From: Emydura subglobosa
Taxonomy: Eukaryota > Chordata > Testudines > Chelidae
Reading direction: 5' to 3'
Length of the DNA stretch: 64,000 nt
NCBI GenBank assembly: GCA_007922225.1
Contig: ML679974.1
Span: forward strand, 7,457,988 to 7,521,987
The position numbers and the translations under genes were made by a program. This document shows, in pieces, positions 38,001 to 49,500 of this stretch; position 1 is the stretch's first letter, and every line of letters starts with the position of its first letter. Under the pieces are notes generated by a model. The model did no database searches. It saw only the letters and a list, made by a program, of their open reading frames with translations, and was not told the DNA's origin.

Positions 38001-38288
38001 TAGCAGAGATAGCAAGATTAATCTAATGGCTGGAAGTTGAAGTTAGACAAATTCAGTCTGCAAATAAATGCTCAAATTTTTCATAGTAAGAGTAATTAAT
38101 CATTGGAACAATTTATCAAGAGTCAGTGGATTCTACATCGACAATTTTTAAATCAAAATTGGATTATTTTCTAAGAGATATGTTCTAGGAATTTTGGGGA
38201 ACTTTATAGTCTGTGATATACAGGAGGTCTAGATGATATACAGACTAGATGATCGCAATGGTCCCTTCTGGCCTTGAAATCTATGAAT
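35050..38288 (+). pseudogene. CR1 LINE, long decayed copy
   Basis: In order: a possible end of ORF1 with GLHLSRKATNLL near 35345-35400, which recalls the D-G-L-H end of the CR1 esterase domain; an endonuclease start with FDLVDLTETWW near 35610-35645; an endonuclease GDFNLYDIYAG-like motif at 35920-35955; reverse-transcriptase pieces ([18 protein letters not shown] at 37045-37100, then FEL-type D-F-x-K-A-F at 37150-37172); and a 145-codon open frame for the C-terminus (37589-38026, LGVMVDNQL to LNLFTLTKRRL). It ends in a typical CR1 3' UTR (gatcgcaatggtcccttctg, tgaaatctatgaat). Many stops; not functional. Confidence 0.88.
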
Positions 38289-38889
38289 AGAGAAATGGTT
38301 CAAAAATATATGGGAGGGTATGGTTTTGGAAAAATTAATGCACTATTACACACAAAGCAAAATAGAGCAGACTAGATGCTTAGTTATCTTTTATTCAATA
38401 CTCAGACAAAGTACATTCACCTGCAAAAAAACCCCAGCACACCCGTCCAACTTTTTGAATATTGTTTGATAGACATACCTGGCCTAGTAAGGGTAATCAG
38501 ATTTCATTCAGTTTAATAAAGTCATTAGAAACACGTCATGGGTATTGTAATGATGCTCACTCTGTAAGAGAGGGTTTCTTACTTGTAACTAGAGGTTCTT
38601 CGAGATGCATGGTCCCTATCTGTATTCCACTAAGGGTTTACGCATGCGCAACATGTGTTCAGAGCTGGAGAATTTGAAACTAGTGTCTGTTGGTCCAGGC
38701 AGGCGCCGACTCGATAAAGAGTGGTGCAGATCAACCCCGTCTCCAGTACCTTCTCTACTGCAAATCCAGTAGGTCCACAGCAGAGGGGAAGGAGGATGGG
38801 AAGTAGAATGCAGATAGGGACCACACATCTCGCAGAACCTCCAGTTACAGGTAAGTAACCTCTTCTTCAAGTGATGGTACTTATTGTAT

Positions 38890-39395
38890 TCCATTGAGGG
38901 TGACTAACAAGCAGTACCTAAGAAAGGAGCGTGCAATGATGCAGATGGAAGAGATGAGCAGAGGACAGTCACACTGAAGGAGGCATCCATCGCCAAGTTT
39001 GTGCGTTAAGATGTTATGCATAGCAAAGGTATGTACTGAATGCCACGTGGCCTCTCTACAGATGTCCTGAAGCAGCAAGTCATGGAGGGAAGCCATGGTC
39101 CAATCTTTGGCTCTTGTGCAATGAGCCCACACACCTCGGGGGAGGGGAAGGGGGGGTAGCCCAAATAATTGATAGAGTGTAACATATCCTGAAATCCACT
39201 TGGAGGTTCATTGTGTGGAGATTGTCACAATAGCTGAAAGAGTTAGGGGGCTGGCAAACAGTCTGGGAGATTTCCTGGTTTGTCTTGTCTTCTGTAGGTA
39301 GAAGGCCAAGGCCCAATGGACATCGAGGGAGTGGTTGCTGTTCCTTTTCAGATGTGTGTGTGGCTTTGGGAAGAAAGCAGGTAAGAGAATGGATT
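38890..39395 (-). pseudogene. DIRS tyrosine recombinase, C-terminal catalytic part
   Basis: Resumes beyond the LTR with a FLPKPHTHLKRNSNHSLDVH segment. It then carries WAHCTRAKDWT, which holds the H-x-x-R catalytic pair intact, and DICREATWHSVHTF, after which the nucleophile Tyr is expected in an F-x-x-x-Y arrangement. Here the sequence after HTF reads AMHNI and the Tyr is absent, so the enzyme would be dead even without the frameshifts and LTR insertion. Confidence 0.78.
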
Positions 39396-40311
39396 AATTA
39401 AGCTAAAACAAAAAAATTACACAGCCTCCTTTACTGCATTTCAGTCTCTGTCTCCCAGTCAGCAACTAGGTCTATTAAAGAGATAAGTTATTTAAAACTC
39501 TATTCCTTTTACCAAAATGTTCTCCTGACCCCAAAGGGTCAGCCACATTGCCAGATCAATATAAGTTTGGATCTTACCCAAAATATGCTGCCAGCCAATC
39601 CTTTAGTAACTAAATTGAAGGTTTATTATAAAAGGAAAGCAACAATAGGAGAGATGTTAAATGGTCAAAGCAATCAGATACATACAAATGACTGTAAAGT
39701 CCATATATATCAGATTCTCAGTAGAATTGGGGAATTTGAAGGCTTGTACAGTTCTTCTGGTATACATCCAGTTCCTGTATGGGTCTCAGTCCTTTCTTTC
39801 TCAGCTTCAGTTGCAGATGAGTTGATCCAGAGGTTAGAAGCAGGAATAAAGATAAAATGGGGATGGTGCAGCTGCCTTTTATGTCCCTTTGCCATGTGGC
39901 TTGTCTCAAACACAGCCACATAGCACATGGTATGGAAAAGCCCAGAGTCCCCTGTCCCTCTACATGTTCTTACATGTCCTGGTGACTCATAAGGTATAAC
40001 CACATGGTTCTTTCACTAGATTCATTGTACCTGTGCATTCCCTTGATGGGCCATTAAGCAGGCTTAGTGCTGCTGCCATCCTGTCTGGGCTGTCACCCAG
40101 AAACACAGCACAAGATGAAATACTAATATCATACATATTTAGAACTTATAATACAACACTGATACATATATATAAATGTACTTACCAATTTTAACAAATT
40201 ATAGCCTTCCATCAGTACCTGACGTGGCATATCTTGTACAAATGATTGTAATTTTGCAATATTTATATTTAATATTTATAAATGATCCCTTATATACCAG
40301 ATAGCATCACA
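39395..40311 (-). mobile_element. Second copy of the 27850-28910 LTR, truncated
   Basis: Aligns collinearly to 28010-28910, for example ctttactgcatttcagtctc, gaccccaaagggtcagccac, gccagccaatcctttagtaa, atacatccagt and tgggccattaagcaggc in the same order and orientation. The right end (gcatcaca at 40311) corresponds to the right end of the complete copy. About 160 bp of the left end is missing, and a few dozen bases of the host recombinase gene seem to have gone with it, so no target duplication can be recovered. Confidence 0.8.
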
Positions 40312-40413
40312 ATGACCTTGGGCAAAAATTTGGGATGCAGGAATAGGGAGACTATAGAAAGTAATGGCAGACCCTCCTTTCATGATGTCCCCAAGTTCAC
40401 CGACCCTTCTCGC

Positions 40414-40830
40414 CTAAGTGATAGCAACAAGGGAGGCGACCTTCATGGAAAGGAGGGACATAGAACACAATGCCAGTGGTTTGAAGGACCGTTTTGTTAG
40501 TATGGATAAAACTGAGTCGAGGTCCCACTGGGGAGTGATGGGTTGTACAGGTGGGAAGGTTCTAATGAGACCTTTCCAAAACCTAGCAGTCAACAAGTCT
40601 GTAAAGACAGAGTGTCCTTTCACCAGGGGGGTGGAGGGCTGGTTAAAGGTGCTAATTGTCACCAGGTGGACCATGAGAAAGCTGAGGGTGAGACTGGATG
40701 CCTTCAAGGACATGAGGTGGACTAGGCAGAGGGGACTCCCCACTGCTTCTTGGAACAGTCTTGTGCTCTGCCCAGGAGGCAAAATGTTTCCACTTGGCTT
40801 GGTAACACTATTTAATTGATTCCTTCCTGC
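40414..40830 (-). pseudogene. DIRS tyrosine recombinase, N-terminal part
   Basis: A 146-codon open frame encodes SLKASSLTLSFLMVHLVTIS, then PLVKGHSVFTDLLTARFWKG, RTFPPVQPITPQWDLDSVLS and LLSMKVASLVAIT, which is the core-binding part of a DIRS tyrosine recombinase. The P-x-W-D-L-x-x-V-L and K-V-x-x-L-V-A-I-T motifs are well kept. The catalytic Arg region would follow directly, but after a short degraded stretch the frame is cut by the LTR copy at 40311. Confidence 0.78.
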
Positions 40831-41104
40831 TGCTGGAGAGGATGTTTTGCACATCTGATGAATGTACCTGTTCTAGAGAAGATGCCCATCCAAATACCAC
40901 AATCTGAGGTGGTGAAGCGCCTGTGGATTGGGATGACTGATGATGCCATCGTGCTGCATCAGGAGATCAGGGAAAGCAGGGATGGGAATTGGAGGACGGG
41001 CAGACATATGAAGGAGTTTGGAAATCCAAACTTGAGTCAGTAGGGAACTACCAGGATGACTGTTGCTTTGTCTCCTCTGATCTTGTGTAGTACTCATAGT
41101 AGGA

Positions 41105-41662
41105 TCAGGTGAGGAAGGCATAATTGAGTTGGCTCAACCAGGAGAGGATGAACACGTCACCCTGACAGTGGTGCCCCAGACCCTCTCTGGAGCAATATAT
41201 GCTGCATTTTCTGTTCACTAGGGATGCAAAGAGACATCTGGTTGGATTTCCCCATTTGTTGAAGATGTCCCGTACTACAGTGTTGTGGAATTCCCACCCA
41301 TGGTCGATCACCAACTGCTTGCTGCGTGAGTCCGCAATTATGTTCTGTGTTCCTGGGATATAGGCTGCAGATAAAATGATCTGGTGAATGATGCACCAGT
41401 TCCAAAGGGTGACTGCTTCAGAACACAGTACCATTGACCTTGTGCCCCCATTTGTTGAAGTAGCAAACACTTGTGGTGTTGTCTAATGTGATGAGACTAT
41501 GATGGAAACGGATGAGTGGGAGAAAGGCTTGACATGCCTTCCTTATAGCTTGGAGCTCCACAATGTTGATATGCATTTTGGACTCCCGAAGAGTCTACGA
41601 TCTGTGTGTCATGTGTTCACCCATGTGCACGCCCCAGCTTAGGATGAATACATTGGTGATAA
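41105..41662 (-). pseudogene. DIRS RNase H domain, decayed
   Basis: Begins just inside the 41671 insertion with a VITNVFILSWGVHM segment (the D-A-S-x-x-G-W-G strand, catalytic Asp replaced). It continues through HINIVELQAI (the E-L-x-A helix, Glu present) and LITLDNTTSVCYFNKWG (D-N-T-T, Asp present). A 121-codon open frame follows with YIPGTQNIIADSRSK (D-x-x-S-R end motif) and the WGNPTRCLFASLVNRK tail typical of DIRS polyproteins. Partly open but shifted. Confidence 0.82.
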
Positions 41663-41670
41663 CTGCAGAG

Positions 41671-42599
41671 CTGGACCTTTTATTGGCCCGTAGCTGGGCA
41701 GAACTTACAGTACTAGTGCCAGTGAAATCCCAAATTCAATTTTTTTAATGCAAAGCTATTTATTTAAAAGAATCACTGACAGGCAGCAAAAAGGTTATAC
41801 AATACCTCTTCTTAATAAGCCTCAATTCCCAAAGCATAAACCTTCAGGAACTACGATGGCCCTACACAGTATCCTGAAAGCAAAGCAGGTATAATTACCA
41901 GCTCTAGATGGAGGCTGCTTCTTTTTCTTCTTGAGCACTTGGTCTGTTCAGAGTTCCCCCGCATCAACGTGTTGGCTACCCGGAAACTCTCTGGCTCAGC
42001 AGTCCCTCAGAGGAAGGTGTTGGCTACCCTGGAGCTTTTACGCCTTACAGCACCCATAGACTTCTTCAGATGTTAATTGTTCAATATTAATGTGTGTGTA
42101 GCATATGATATTCCTCCGATCCTTATAACCTTCTTTCAAAGGAGTCTCATGTCCCTGAAATATGCCATTAACGTATCATAACTTTTTTCTGATTAATTTT
42201 GGGATGGACAACAGAGAGACTGAGGGTTGGCTGACGGTTTACCTTCTCATCAATTATTCACCTGGGCTCCTGATGTTGTGCTATCCTAAACGGTCAGTTG
42301 ACCCAGGTCAGTTAGTTCCAAGTCCAGCATGTGTGTGTCTACTGAATGTACACTAGGTGGACTGGACATTAGTTTACAGATTAGCACAAATACACAGTGC
42401 CCTGATTAAACAGTCACAGTACTTAGTTTGTCAGCGTTCAAGTGCAGTTTTGGCACTCTTGGTAATTTTTCATAAAATGCTAAGAGACCCTGCTCCCAGA
42501 ATCCTCTAGCAAATTCAGCCTTACCAAGCTTTACCGCATGTTAACCACAGTGATTCATAGTAATTCACTAATTCAGTACTATCCCAACAATCATCTTGT
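41671..42599. mobile_element. Unclassified 929-bp insertion in DIRS polymerase gene
   Basis: It is flanked by a perfect 8-bp duplication CTGCAGAG (41663-41670 and 42600-42607). Removing it plus one duplication brings the DIRS reverse-transcriptase and RNase H parts back together at the expected point, so the boundaries are credible. No inverted termini, TG/CA ends, tRNA-like head, poly-A tail or protein domain was found. The left end holds ccttttattgg (minus: ccaataaaagg). Could be a non-autonomous hAT-like element (8-bp duplication) or an unfamiliar LTR. Confidence 0.6.
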
Positions 42600-42644
42600 C
42601 TGCAGAGGGGGATCGGAAGGGAAATAATGCAGACTTGAAGTGAG

Positions 42645-43690
42645 TCACTGGATTACCTTGGGAGGGTGAGGGGGATCGGTCAGCATGAGATCCCTGGCAG
42701 GATGATTAGACAAGTAAACAGTTTGGAGCCACATCTGGAGGCAGCGATGGTGAAGCCAAGCAAAGGCAATGACGTATGTGCACGGGGTCATGTGTCCAAA
42801 GAGGGATAGGCAAGTCCTGGACTTGACCAGAGAACTGTTGATGACTAGTTGAGTTCCTGCACAGTCTGGAACCTGTTCTGTGGTAGATAGGCTCGTGCTG
42901 AGACTGAGTTGATAGCTGCCCCTATAGACTATAGGTTGTGTGGAGTTTAAGGTTGATTTTTTGGCACTAATACTGACCCTCAGCAAAGAAAGGAGGCTGA
43001 GCAATATGGAGTTTGAAACCTAGACTTTGTAACTGGACCATGCCACCAAGAGCCTGTTGTTGAGATACGGGAATACGAGGACCCCGTAACGCCAGATGGG
43101 GGCTACAATGGAGAAAACCTCAGTGAAAACTCTGGGAGCTGTGGTGATTTGAAAAGGGAAGAACTCTGTATTGGAAGTATTGCAAGCCAACTGTAAACCT
43201 CAGGAAAGGTTTGTGGGCCAGATGAAGGTCTACGCAGGATGCCTACTTTCACATATCTAGAGCTGTAAACCACATGCCTTTTTTTAAAATGAGGAGATGA
43301 TTGCTGCTAGTGTGATCAGATGAAACTTTAGCTTGCAAATGAACTGACTGAGGAGACAAAGGTCCAAAATCAGCCTCTATCCACCCTTTTTCTTGGATAT
43401 CAGTAATGAGTAATTGAGTAAATGCTTGGATATTAGTTGAACAGAATCCTGTTCCCTGATATTCCAGAGGGACATACTCTATTGCTCCTCTTTGTAGTAA
43501 GTAGTTCACCTCTTGGGTGAGGATGCAGTCATGAGAGTGGTCCCTGAGGAGGAACTGGAGAGGTGAGGAGTTGTGAATGAGGTAGAGTGATGAACTTGAT
43601 CATATAGCCAGGTTGGATGATAGTTAGCATCCATTTGTCTGTTATTGCACTCCAAGCTGGAAAAGAGAGCCTGATGCCACCCCCCCACCC
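42645..43690 (-). pseudogene. DIRS reverse transcriptase, decayed
   Basis: The upstream part has LLQRGAIEYVPLEYQGTGF and ends in WFTALDM followed, one frame over, by DAYFHI. These are DIRS reverse-transcriptase motifs 1-3. Next comes a FLRFTVGLQYFQYRVLPF segment. The catalytic Y-L-D-D region (about 43050-43085) reads YLNN, so both active-site aspartates are changed. The downstream frame 42645-43004 carries the TCLSLFGHMTPCTYVI segment of the thumb/connection. Interrupted by frameshifts. Confidence 0.8.
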
Positions 43691-44269
43691 TCCGAAAGGA
43701 GATTCACATGGCAGTAGGCCACGTGATTAATAGCTCTCTACAGTTGTTCAGAAATCTTTCCTGTAGTGGTTGCATCTGGGAGGAGGAAGACTGTGAAGAT
43801 GGTCTCAGAGGACACGCTCTGAGTCTTTTAACACGTGTGCGCTGGTTCATATGGCCTCTGATGGAAAAACTGGATGGTCCTGTAACATTGTGTAGAGGGA
43901 GGTGGTTGGTGAAATTTGATGCAGGCATGTAAATGCCCAAGGAACACAGCATCTCTGGAACCCTTGAGAGTGTGGAGGGAATAGTCTGTTTTCTAGTTTA
44001 AAAGATTGGATTCATTAAAAGGGAGGTCTTCGATGGTATTTTGTACCTCCCTGGAGAAACCAGAGGAGTGGAGCCATGATGTATCTGCATAACTATACCC
44101 GTGGCCATGGACCTCGAGGAAGTCAGCTGTGGATGCAGCAGATATTGAAGCATTTCTTCTCCACCAGTTTACCTTTGTCTATGACTGCCTGTAAATTAGC
44201 CCTGTTTTGCTGCAGAAGTTTTTCAACAAATTCATCAGTAATTATACAATTTACAAGTAATTCAGGAAA

Positions 44270-45784
44270 TCACAGTTGGCAAGCAACACCTGGTAGTTCA
44301 AGATCCTTAACTGAAGGCCTTAAAAGAAGACCTTGCCCCCCAAGAGGTCCAATCTCTTTCCCCATCAGATGGAGTGGAGCATGGATATTGCTGCCTGGAG
44401 CATTCCATTGCAGTCTGGACCACAAGAGAATTGGGGGCAGTGAGAAAACAAACAGACCCCTTAATGTGTACATCATAATGCTTCTTTGCCCTTTGGAGGT
44501 AGGCATACACATATCTGGTATATGCCAGACTGTCCTGGACAGCTTGGGGATAGCATCATTGATGGGCAATGCAACTTTACCCAGTGCCGACGAGTGAAGG
44601 ATGTCTAGGAGTTGATGCTGAGTATCCTGGAAGGATGTCTAGGAGTTGATGCTGAGTATCCTCCTCCAGGGGATGCGAAGCTTTGCTGCAACTGTGCAGG
44701 AAGTCCTGGAACTGACAGAAGTCATCCAGGGATACTGAAGCCACTGCCTCATCTGGAGAGAAAGACTAGAATCTCTGCTGCTCTGTCGGTACAGTTAGAA
44801 CCGGGCTGAGTGGTTCTTCCTCCATCACTGGTTCCAAGCATCTGCTGAAAGACGCATGAGACAGGGAAATCGGTGGTTTCCCTCAGACCGAGTGGGTTCA
44901 GATTATGGATACTGGGCAAGGTTCCCAATACAGCCAACATGCTGGATTTAGAGGGTGTTGTGGTGGACCCCATGGCGTGGGAAACCAGTGGTGGCTGTAG
45001 CAGAGAATACTGCGATGATGTAGACTATTTCCTGTAGTATTCATATTGGCAGTCCCCTATATCAATTATGGCATGTCCTGAGAGGGAAGTATGATCTCCC
45101 TAGAGGTAAGAGGTTCTGGAAAGGCATGGAGATTTGGGGTCTTGCAGTGCAAACATCATGGGCTTCAGGCACTCCCCCACAATCTCCCAGAAATTAAGGA
45201 TACCCTCTCCATAACCGATACCAGCGCCAGAGTGGCAGACTTCTCCAAGCAGACAGGTTTAATGTCTTATGGGACACTCATGTTGTTGGTGTCAGTGGTT
45301 CTGTAGCTGAAATCATCAGATACCTTATCGTGTAGGCCTCTTCTCATGCTTGTGAGGCTTGGAGCATATTCCCTTTCCATGACTGGAGCTTGTGGGAGGA
45401 GCAGCCCTTTTTTTTGGCTTGGAGACTTACCATGCCTTTGGCGTACTTCCTTGCCTCCCTCCTAGGTCTCACTGCAGGCTCCATAACGGTGGTACCGGCG
45501 GTGCCAGGTTCGGATTTTGGAGCCAGAGGGGCAATCCTGGCTCTCAGGCCAATGATATGAATGAGGCCTAATCGCAACTCCCATGAAGTGCTTCTGGAGA
45601 AGGAGAATCCAACCTTCTCAGGTGTGGCTGGGGAAGGACAGACAGATACTGCCCCTGGATGCGATGTGGTCTTCTCCCAAGCAGTAGAGGCAGTAGTGTT
45701 GATTTTTGTCATTGACTGAGAAGGAACACTGGCAGGAGGTCCAGATTTTAAAGCCTGGGGTCTTTGGCATAGTCCAGTACCCAT
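44270..45784 (-). pseudogene. DIRS gag-like region
   Basis: Three frames in order (45344-45784, 44749-44973, 44270-44569). The first is Pro/Ser/Lys-rich and the last begins MPINDAIPKLSRTVWHIPDM. That last frame is followed by a YYxxxKG-type then NSLVVQ-type segment in another frame (44307-44510), like the conserved C-terminal part of DIRS gag proteins. Frameshifts separate the parts. No zinc knuckle seen. Confidence 0.65.
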
Positions 45785-46292
45785 GTATGGGTATGTGGGG
45801 ATGAGTTTATGGAAAAAACAAACCCCTAAACTACCTATTCTACTCTAAAATCTACTAAAAACCACTTAATTATCTAAAAAACAGTAAAAACAGTGAATCT
45901 GTAAAAACTAACCATATACAACTTTGGTTTTTTAAAGTGTTTCACATGCAAGCGGACAGATAGTTCCGACTGTACCATGCTGGAGATGCAGTCAGTCCGC
46001 CCCGCTCTTTATCACCTTGGACGAAACCATAAGGCGAGTCAGGGTGTGTGCGTGAATGAACAGACAGTAGTTTTTAAATTCTCTGGCTCCGAACACATGG
46101 TGCAGATGTGTAAACCCTCAGTGGAACATAGAAGCCATCACTTAAAGAACATGGTAAGAGCTTGTTAAACAGAGAGAGAGATCTGATGACTGTATTCCAA
46201 AAAGCTGACTATTGCAATTATTGCATGTGTGAACCTACAAATACTTCCTAAATAAAATAGTAATTAACAATAACTTAAGTTCATAAAACTCT

Positions 46293-46550
46293 AAGGGCTG
46301 GTCTACACTGGGAACTTACATCAACATAGTTACATCACTTAGGGGTGTGAAAAATCCATAGCCTTGAGCAACATAGTTAAGCTGACTTAAGCCCTGATGT
46401 AGCTGCACTAGGTTCATGAAAGTTACTGCCTCTTGGGGAGGTGAATTACCTATGCCAACAAGAGAACCCCTCCCATTGGCATAGACAGTATCTACACTGA
46501 AGTGTTACAGCTATGCCACTGTAGCACTTCAGTATAGATGAGCCTTTAGA
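46293..46550. mobile_element. Non-autonomous DNA transposon with terminal inverted repeats
   Basis: The left end aagggctggtctacact and right end agtatagatgagccttt are inverted repeats with few mismatches, about 255 bp apart. The interior has no coding capacity. The gctggtctacac terminus is very common in sauropsid genomes. Target duplication unclear (TAA/TTA at the two edges). Confidence 0.7.
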
Positions 46551-49500
46551 CAATATATTCTTTAAGATTGTACCATATTAAAATCAAAGCGCAGTTCTCA
46601 ATGCCTTTGACACAGCAAAAATATTTAACTGTTTCTAGTCCGAAGTTCAACTTGCTGAAGCTGTTCAAATGCAATCTCCTTTTCCCATCTTTCGACATCT
46701 TCAGTTCATGCCTCATCAGTGGAACTATATGAGCAGTAGAAAAGCTTAATTTTGAAGTTTTGAGTAGATGATGCATTTCAACTGTTTGCCACAAGATGGC
46801 AGTTTCAGAGTTTAGTCAGTGAACTCAATTACTGCAAGTCACATCTATGGATATGACAACACAATACAGAGAAGAGACACAGACAAGATGTTGCAATACC
46901 CCAATTACATGGCCAAACATAAGGTGAAGAGAATACCATGAGGAAAAAGGTAAGGCAGCAGAGGGGACAATGCTAATTAAATTGTTTGGGAATATCACAG
47001 CTTTGATTAACAACCAAAATAATTCCATAGCTTAAATATTTAAACTAGAATTTATACAGAGAAGTTGCTACCAAAATATATGGGAAGTGTATGCATGGGA
47101 TTCTCTCAGTCTACATTTGAAGGCCTGGGAAACTATCACAGATAACTGAGTAGTGTGTCACAGGTATGGAAAGTAACAATTGTTCCTAAAGGTAGGCGTG
47201 CTGTCAATCCCTCGGAAGTTATGGAAGAGTACTAGAACTAGTTACAGCTTTGACATTTCTTAGGGAAAGTGCCTCTGACAAAGGGAAGAGGTAGTTTCAC
47301 TAGGCCCTTGAGTACCCAAGCTGGAACTGATCCACTGATTGGCCAACTTGCTTCAGACTGTGACAGAGCACTGGTTCTCTGCTTCTAGCTGAAATAGATC
47401 AGATGACACAGGTCGTCAAAATGAAGAGCAAAGCTGACATTGATTAATTTAATTCAAACAGGACTCAACACCTATCACAATAATGCTAACACAAAATACC
47501 AGTGCTGTAATAGCACTTTTCCATGTAAGCAGTGGATGTAGTCAGCACAGAGACGTTATGAGAATGAGGGATAACAGGCTACGCACTTATGACAGAAAAG
47601 AAGTTGAGCCCAGAATAATCTATTAAGATATGGTCCACATTTGGAATGAGTAGGATGTGAAATTAGAAGAGAAATTTTAAGCACTCTGATGTTAGACTAC
47701 TAGTTTAATGTATCTGGCTTTCCCTTCACTGCTGACAATAAATCCTTTACAAGTGTTATAAAAATCCAGTGCTTGGCACCTGACTTTAACAAACTGCATC
47801 ACCTGGGCATCAATTATTGGGTAACTTAGATTCACCACCAGGGCCTGAAAATAAAAAGAATGGCTCCATGAAAAAATGTGAAATCGGTTTTTAACTGTGG
47901 GGGAGGGGAATATGCAGTATTTTAAGAGAGACCTCCAACCTAACGAAAAATCGTAAGAATTCCTTAAAAACGCGTTGGCATTGAATCAGAGCAGGTCCCT
48001 CTGCTTAGACTGTCCTATGTCCAATGCTGGCAAGACTGAGGTGGCCCTTCATCATTCTTAGATACACAGAGCTCACTGCACAGGGAACTTTCAGAGTAGC
48101 TGTTAAAAACTGATGGTTGTGCATGCTGTGTGCGAACATTAAATGATCTGATGACATCTTTATTCTTTCTTACAGTACAGTATTATACAAAGGTTCAGAT
48201 CTAGATCAGGACCTCATTGTGCCAGGTGCTGTACAAATTGACAGACAACCCTCGACTGAAAAGTTCAGTGGTTAGCTGACAAAACATTTTTTATGATCAC
48301 ATTCAATTCAATTAGGCTGGCAGCTGAACAAGAATGTCATTCTAACACCAATCTTCAACTGTAAAACTGCCCAATATCCAACTGAAATGTTCTCCCAGCA
48401 TCTGACAATGCAAGAGTGCACTTACGATGTAAAGTAAATATTGCTTAGACCACACTTGATCTTATCATAGCTAATTGCGTTATTAGCCTGTTTTAATGAT
48501 GAGGAGAGTCACAGAAGAGAATTTTCCACACCGGTGAAATGGGTTTTAGGAAGAGTATCTAATAATCCACAGGAGATTAGCAGACAGAGAGAAAAGTACA
48601 GACATTTCCCACTATATAAATTATATTACTGCTTGTGGCAAATATGTTAACATTCAACTTCTGATTAACATCCAACCTCAATAGAGAGCAACTAAGAGTC
48701 AGGCCTAAAGATTACTGCAGCTTCTCTGACAGAAATCCACTTAACAAGTAGGAAAGAAATTCTCTTTTCCTGTAGCCATCCATTGCATCAGGCTCTGAAC
48801 TATTATAGATGCAGACGTCCTTAATATGGAACCCCTTAATTATAGAAAGGAATGGACTACTAGTAAGGCATTCTCTACAATGATCTCTGGCACTTGCCCC
48901 ACTTTGGTCAAAGTCCACTGGCCTTCACCACAATCTGTGAAAACCATCTACTGGCTGAGGCCCTCTGGCTGGGAACAGGAGGATTTTGGATGGGTTAGAC
49001 AATGGTTCTACTCAGTTGATCTTGAATTCAAGTATTTCATTAAATGCAGAAAAAGGTACAGGGGAATACAGATCTTGCATTTTTGTGGAGTCTAATGTTT
49101 CTTCTTGTACACTTACTATAATAAGTCTAATTTCTTGTATTCCAAAAAGCATGTTCACCACATGAAAATTAAGACCACTCTGAAGCCCACTGAAAGGAAG
49201 AGACTAGTGCACGTGGCAGTGACTTGTTTACATCTTTTTCTGATGGGAGAGGGGGTCAGATATGTATGTTAGTTGCCTGTGGAAGGGTGACCATAGAGTT
49301 TACTAGAACCCTATTCCTCTCTCACACACACACACACACACGCGCGCGCGCGCACACGCACGCGTGCATGCGCACACACACACACACACACACAGAAATG
49401 AGCTAGCTTTAAGAAGAGTGCCACCAGCATTGTTAAAATTCTTATACATGCAAACAAAAAGATACATACTACATGGTGAAAAGTGCTTTTAGCTCATCTA

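Larger units (their letters stand above)
38565..46160 (-). mobile_element. DIRS-type retroelement, nearly full length, decayed, with two nested insertions
   Basis: About 7.6 kb including two insertions (39395-40311 and 41671-42599). The ends are inverted: plus-strand 38598-38705 (gtattccactaagggtttac, acatgtgttcagagctggag, gaatttgaaactagtgtctg) recurs in reverse at about 46045-46140 with roughly three-quarters identity. Inverted terminal repeats plus a tyrosine recombinase, rather than an integrase, define DIRS elements. The minus-strand gene order is gag-like, reverse transcriptase, RNase H, tyrosine recombinase. A third partial terminal-repeat-like copy sits just inside the left end (38810-38910), as expected for the DIRS internal complementary region. 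No methyltransferase domain is evident between RNase H and recombinase. All frames are broken. Confidence 0.85.

Noticed and set aside
48826..49095. 89-codon plus-strand frame
   Set aside because: Part resembles a diverged CR1 3' segment (gattttggatgggttagaca); no gene evidence.
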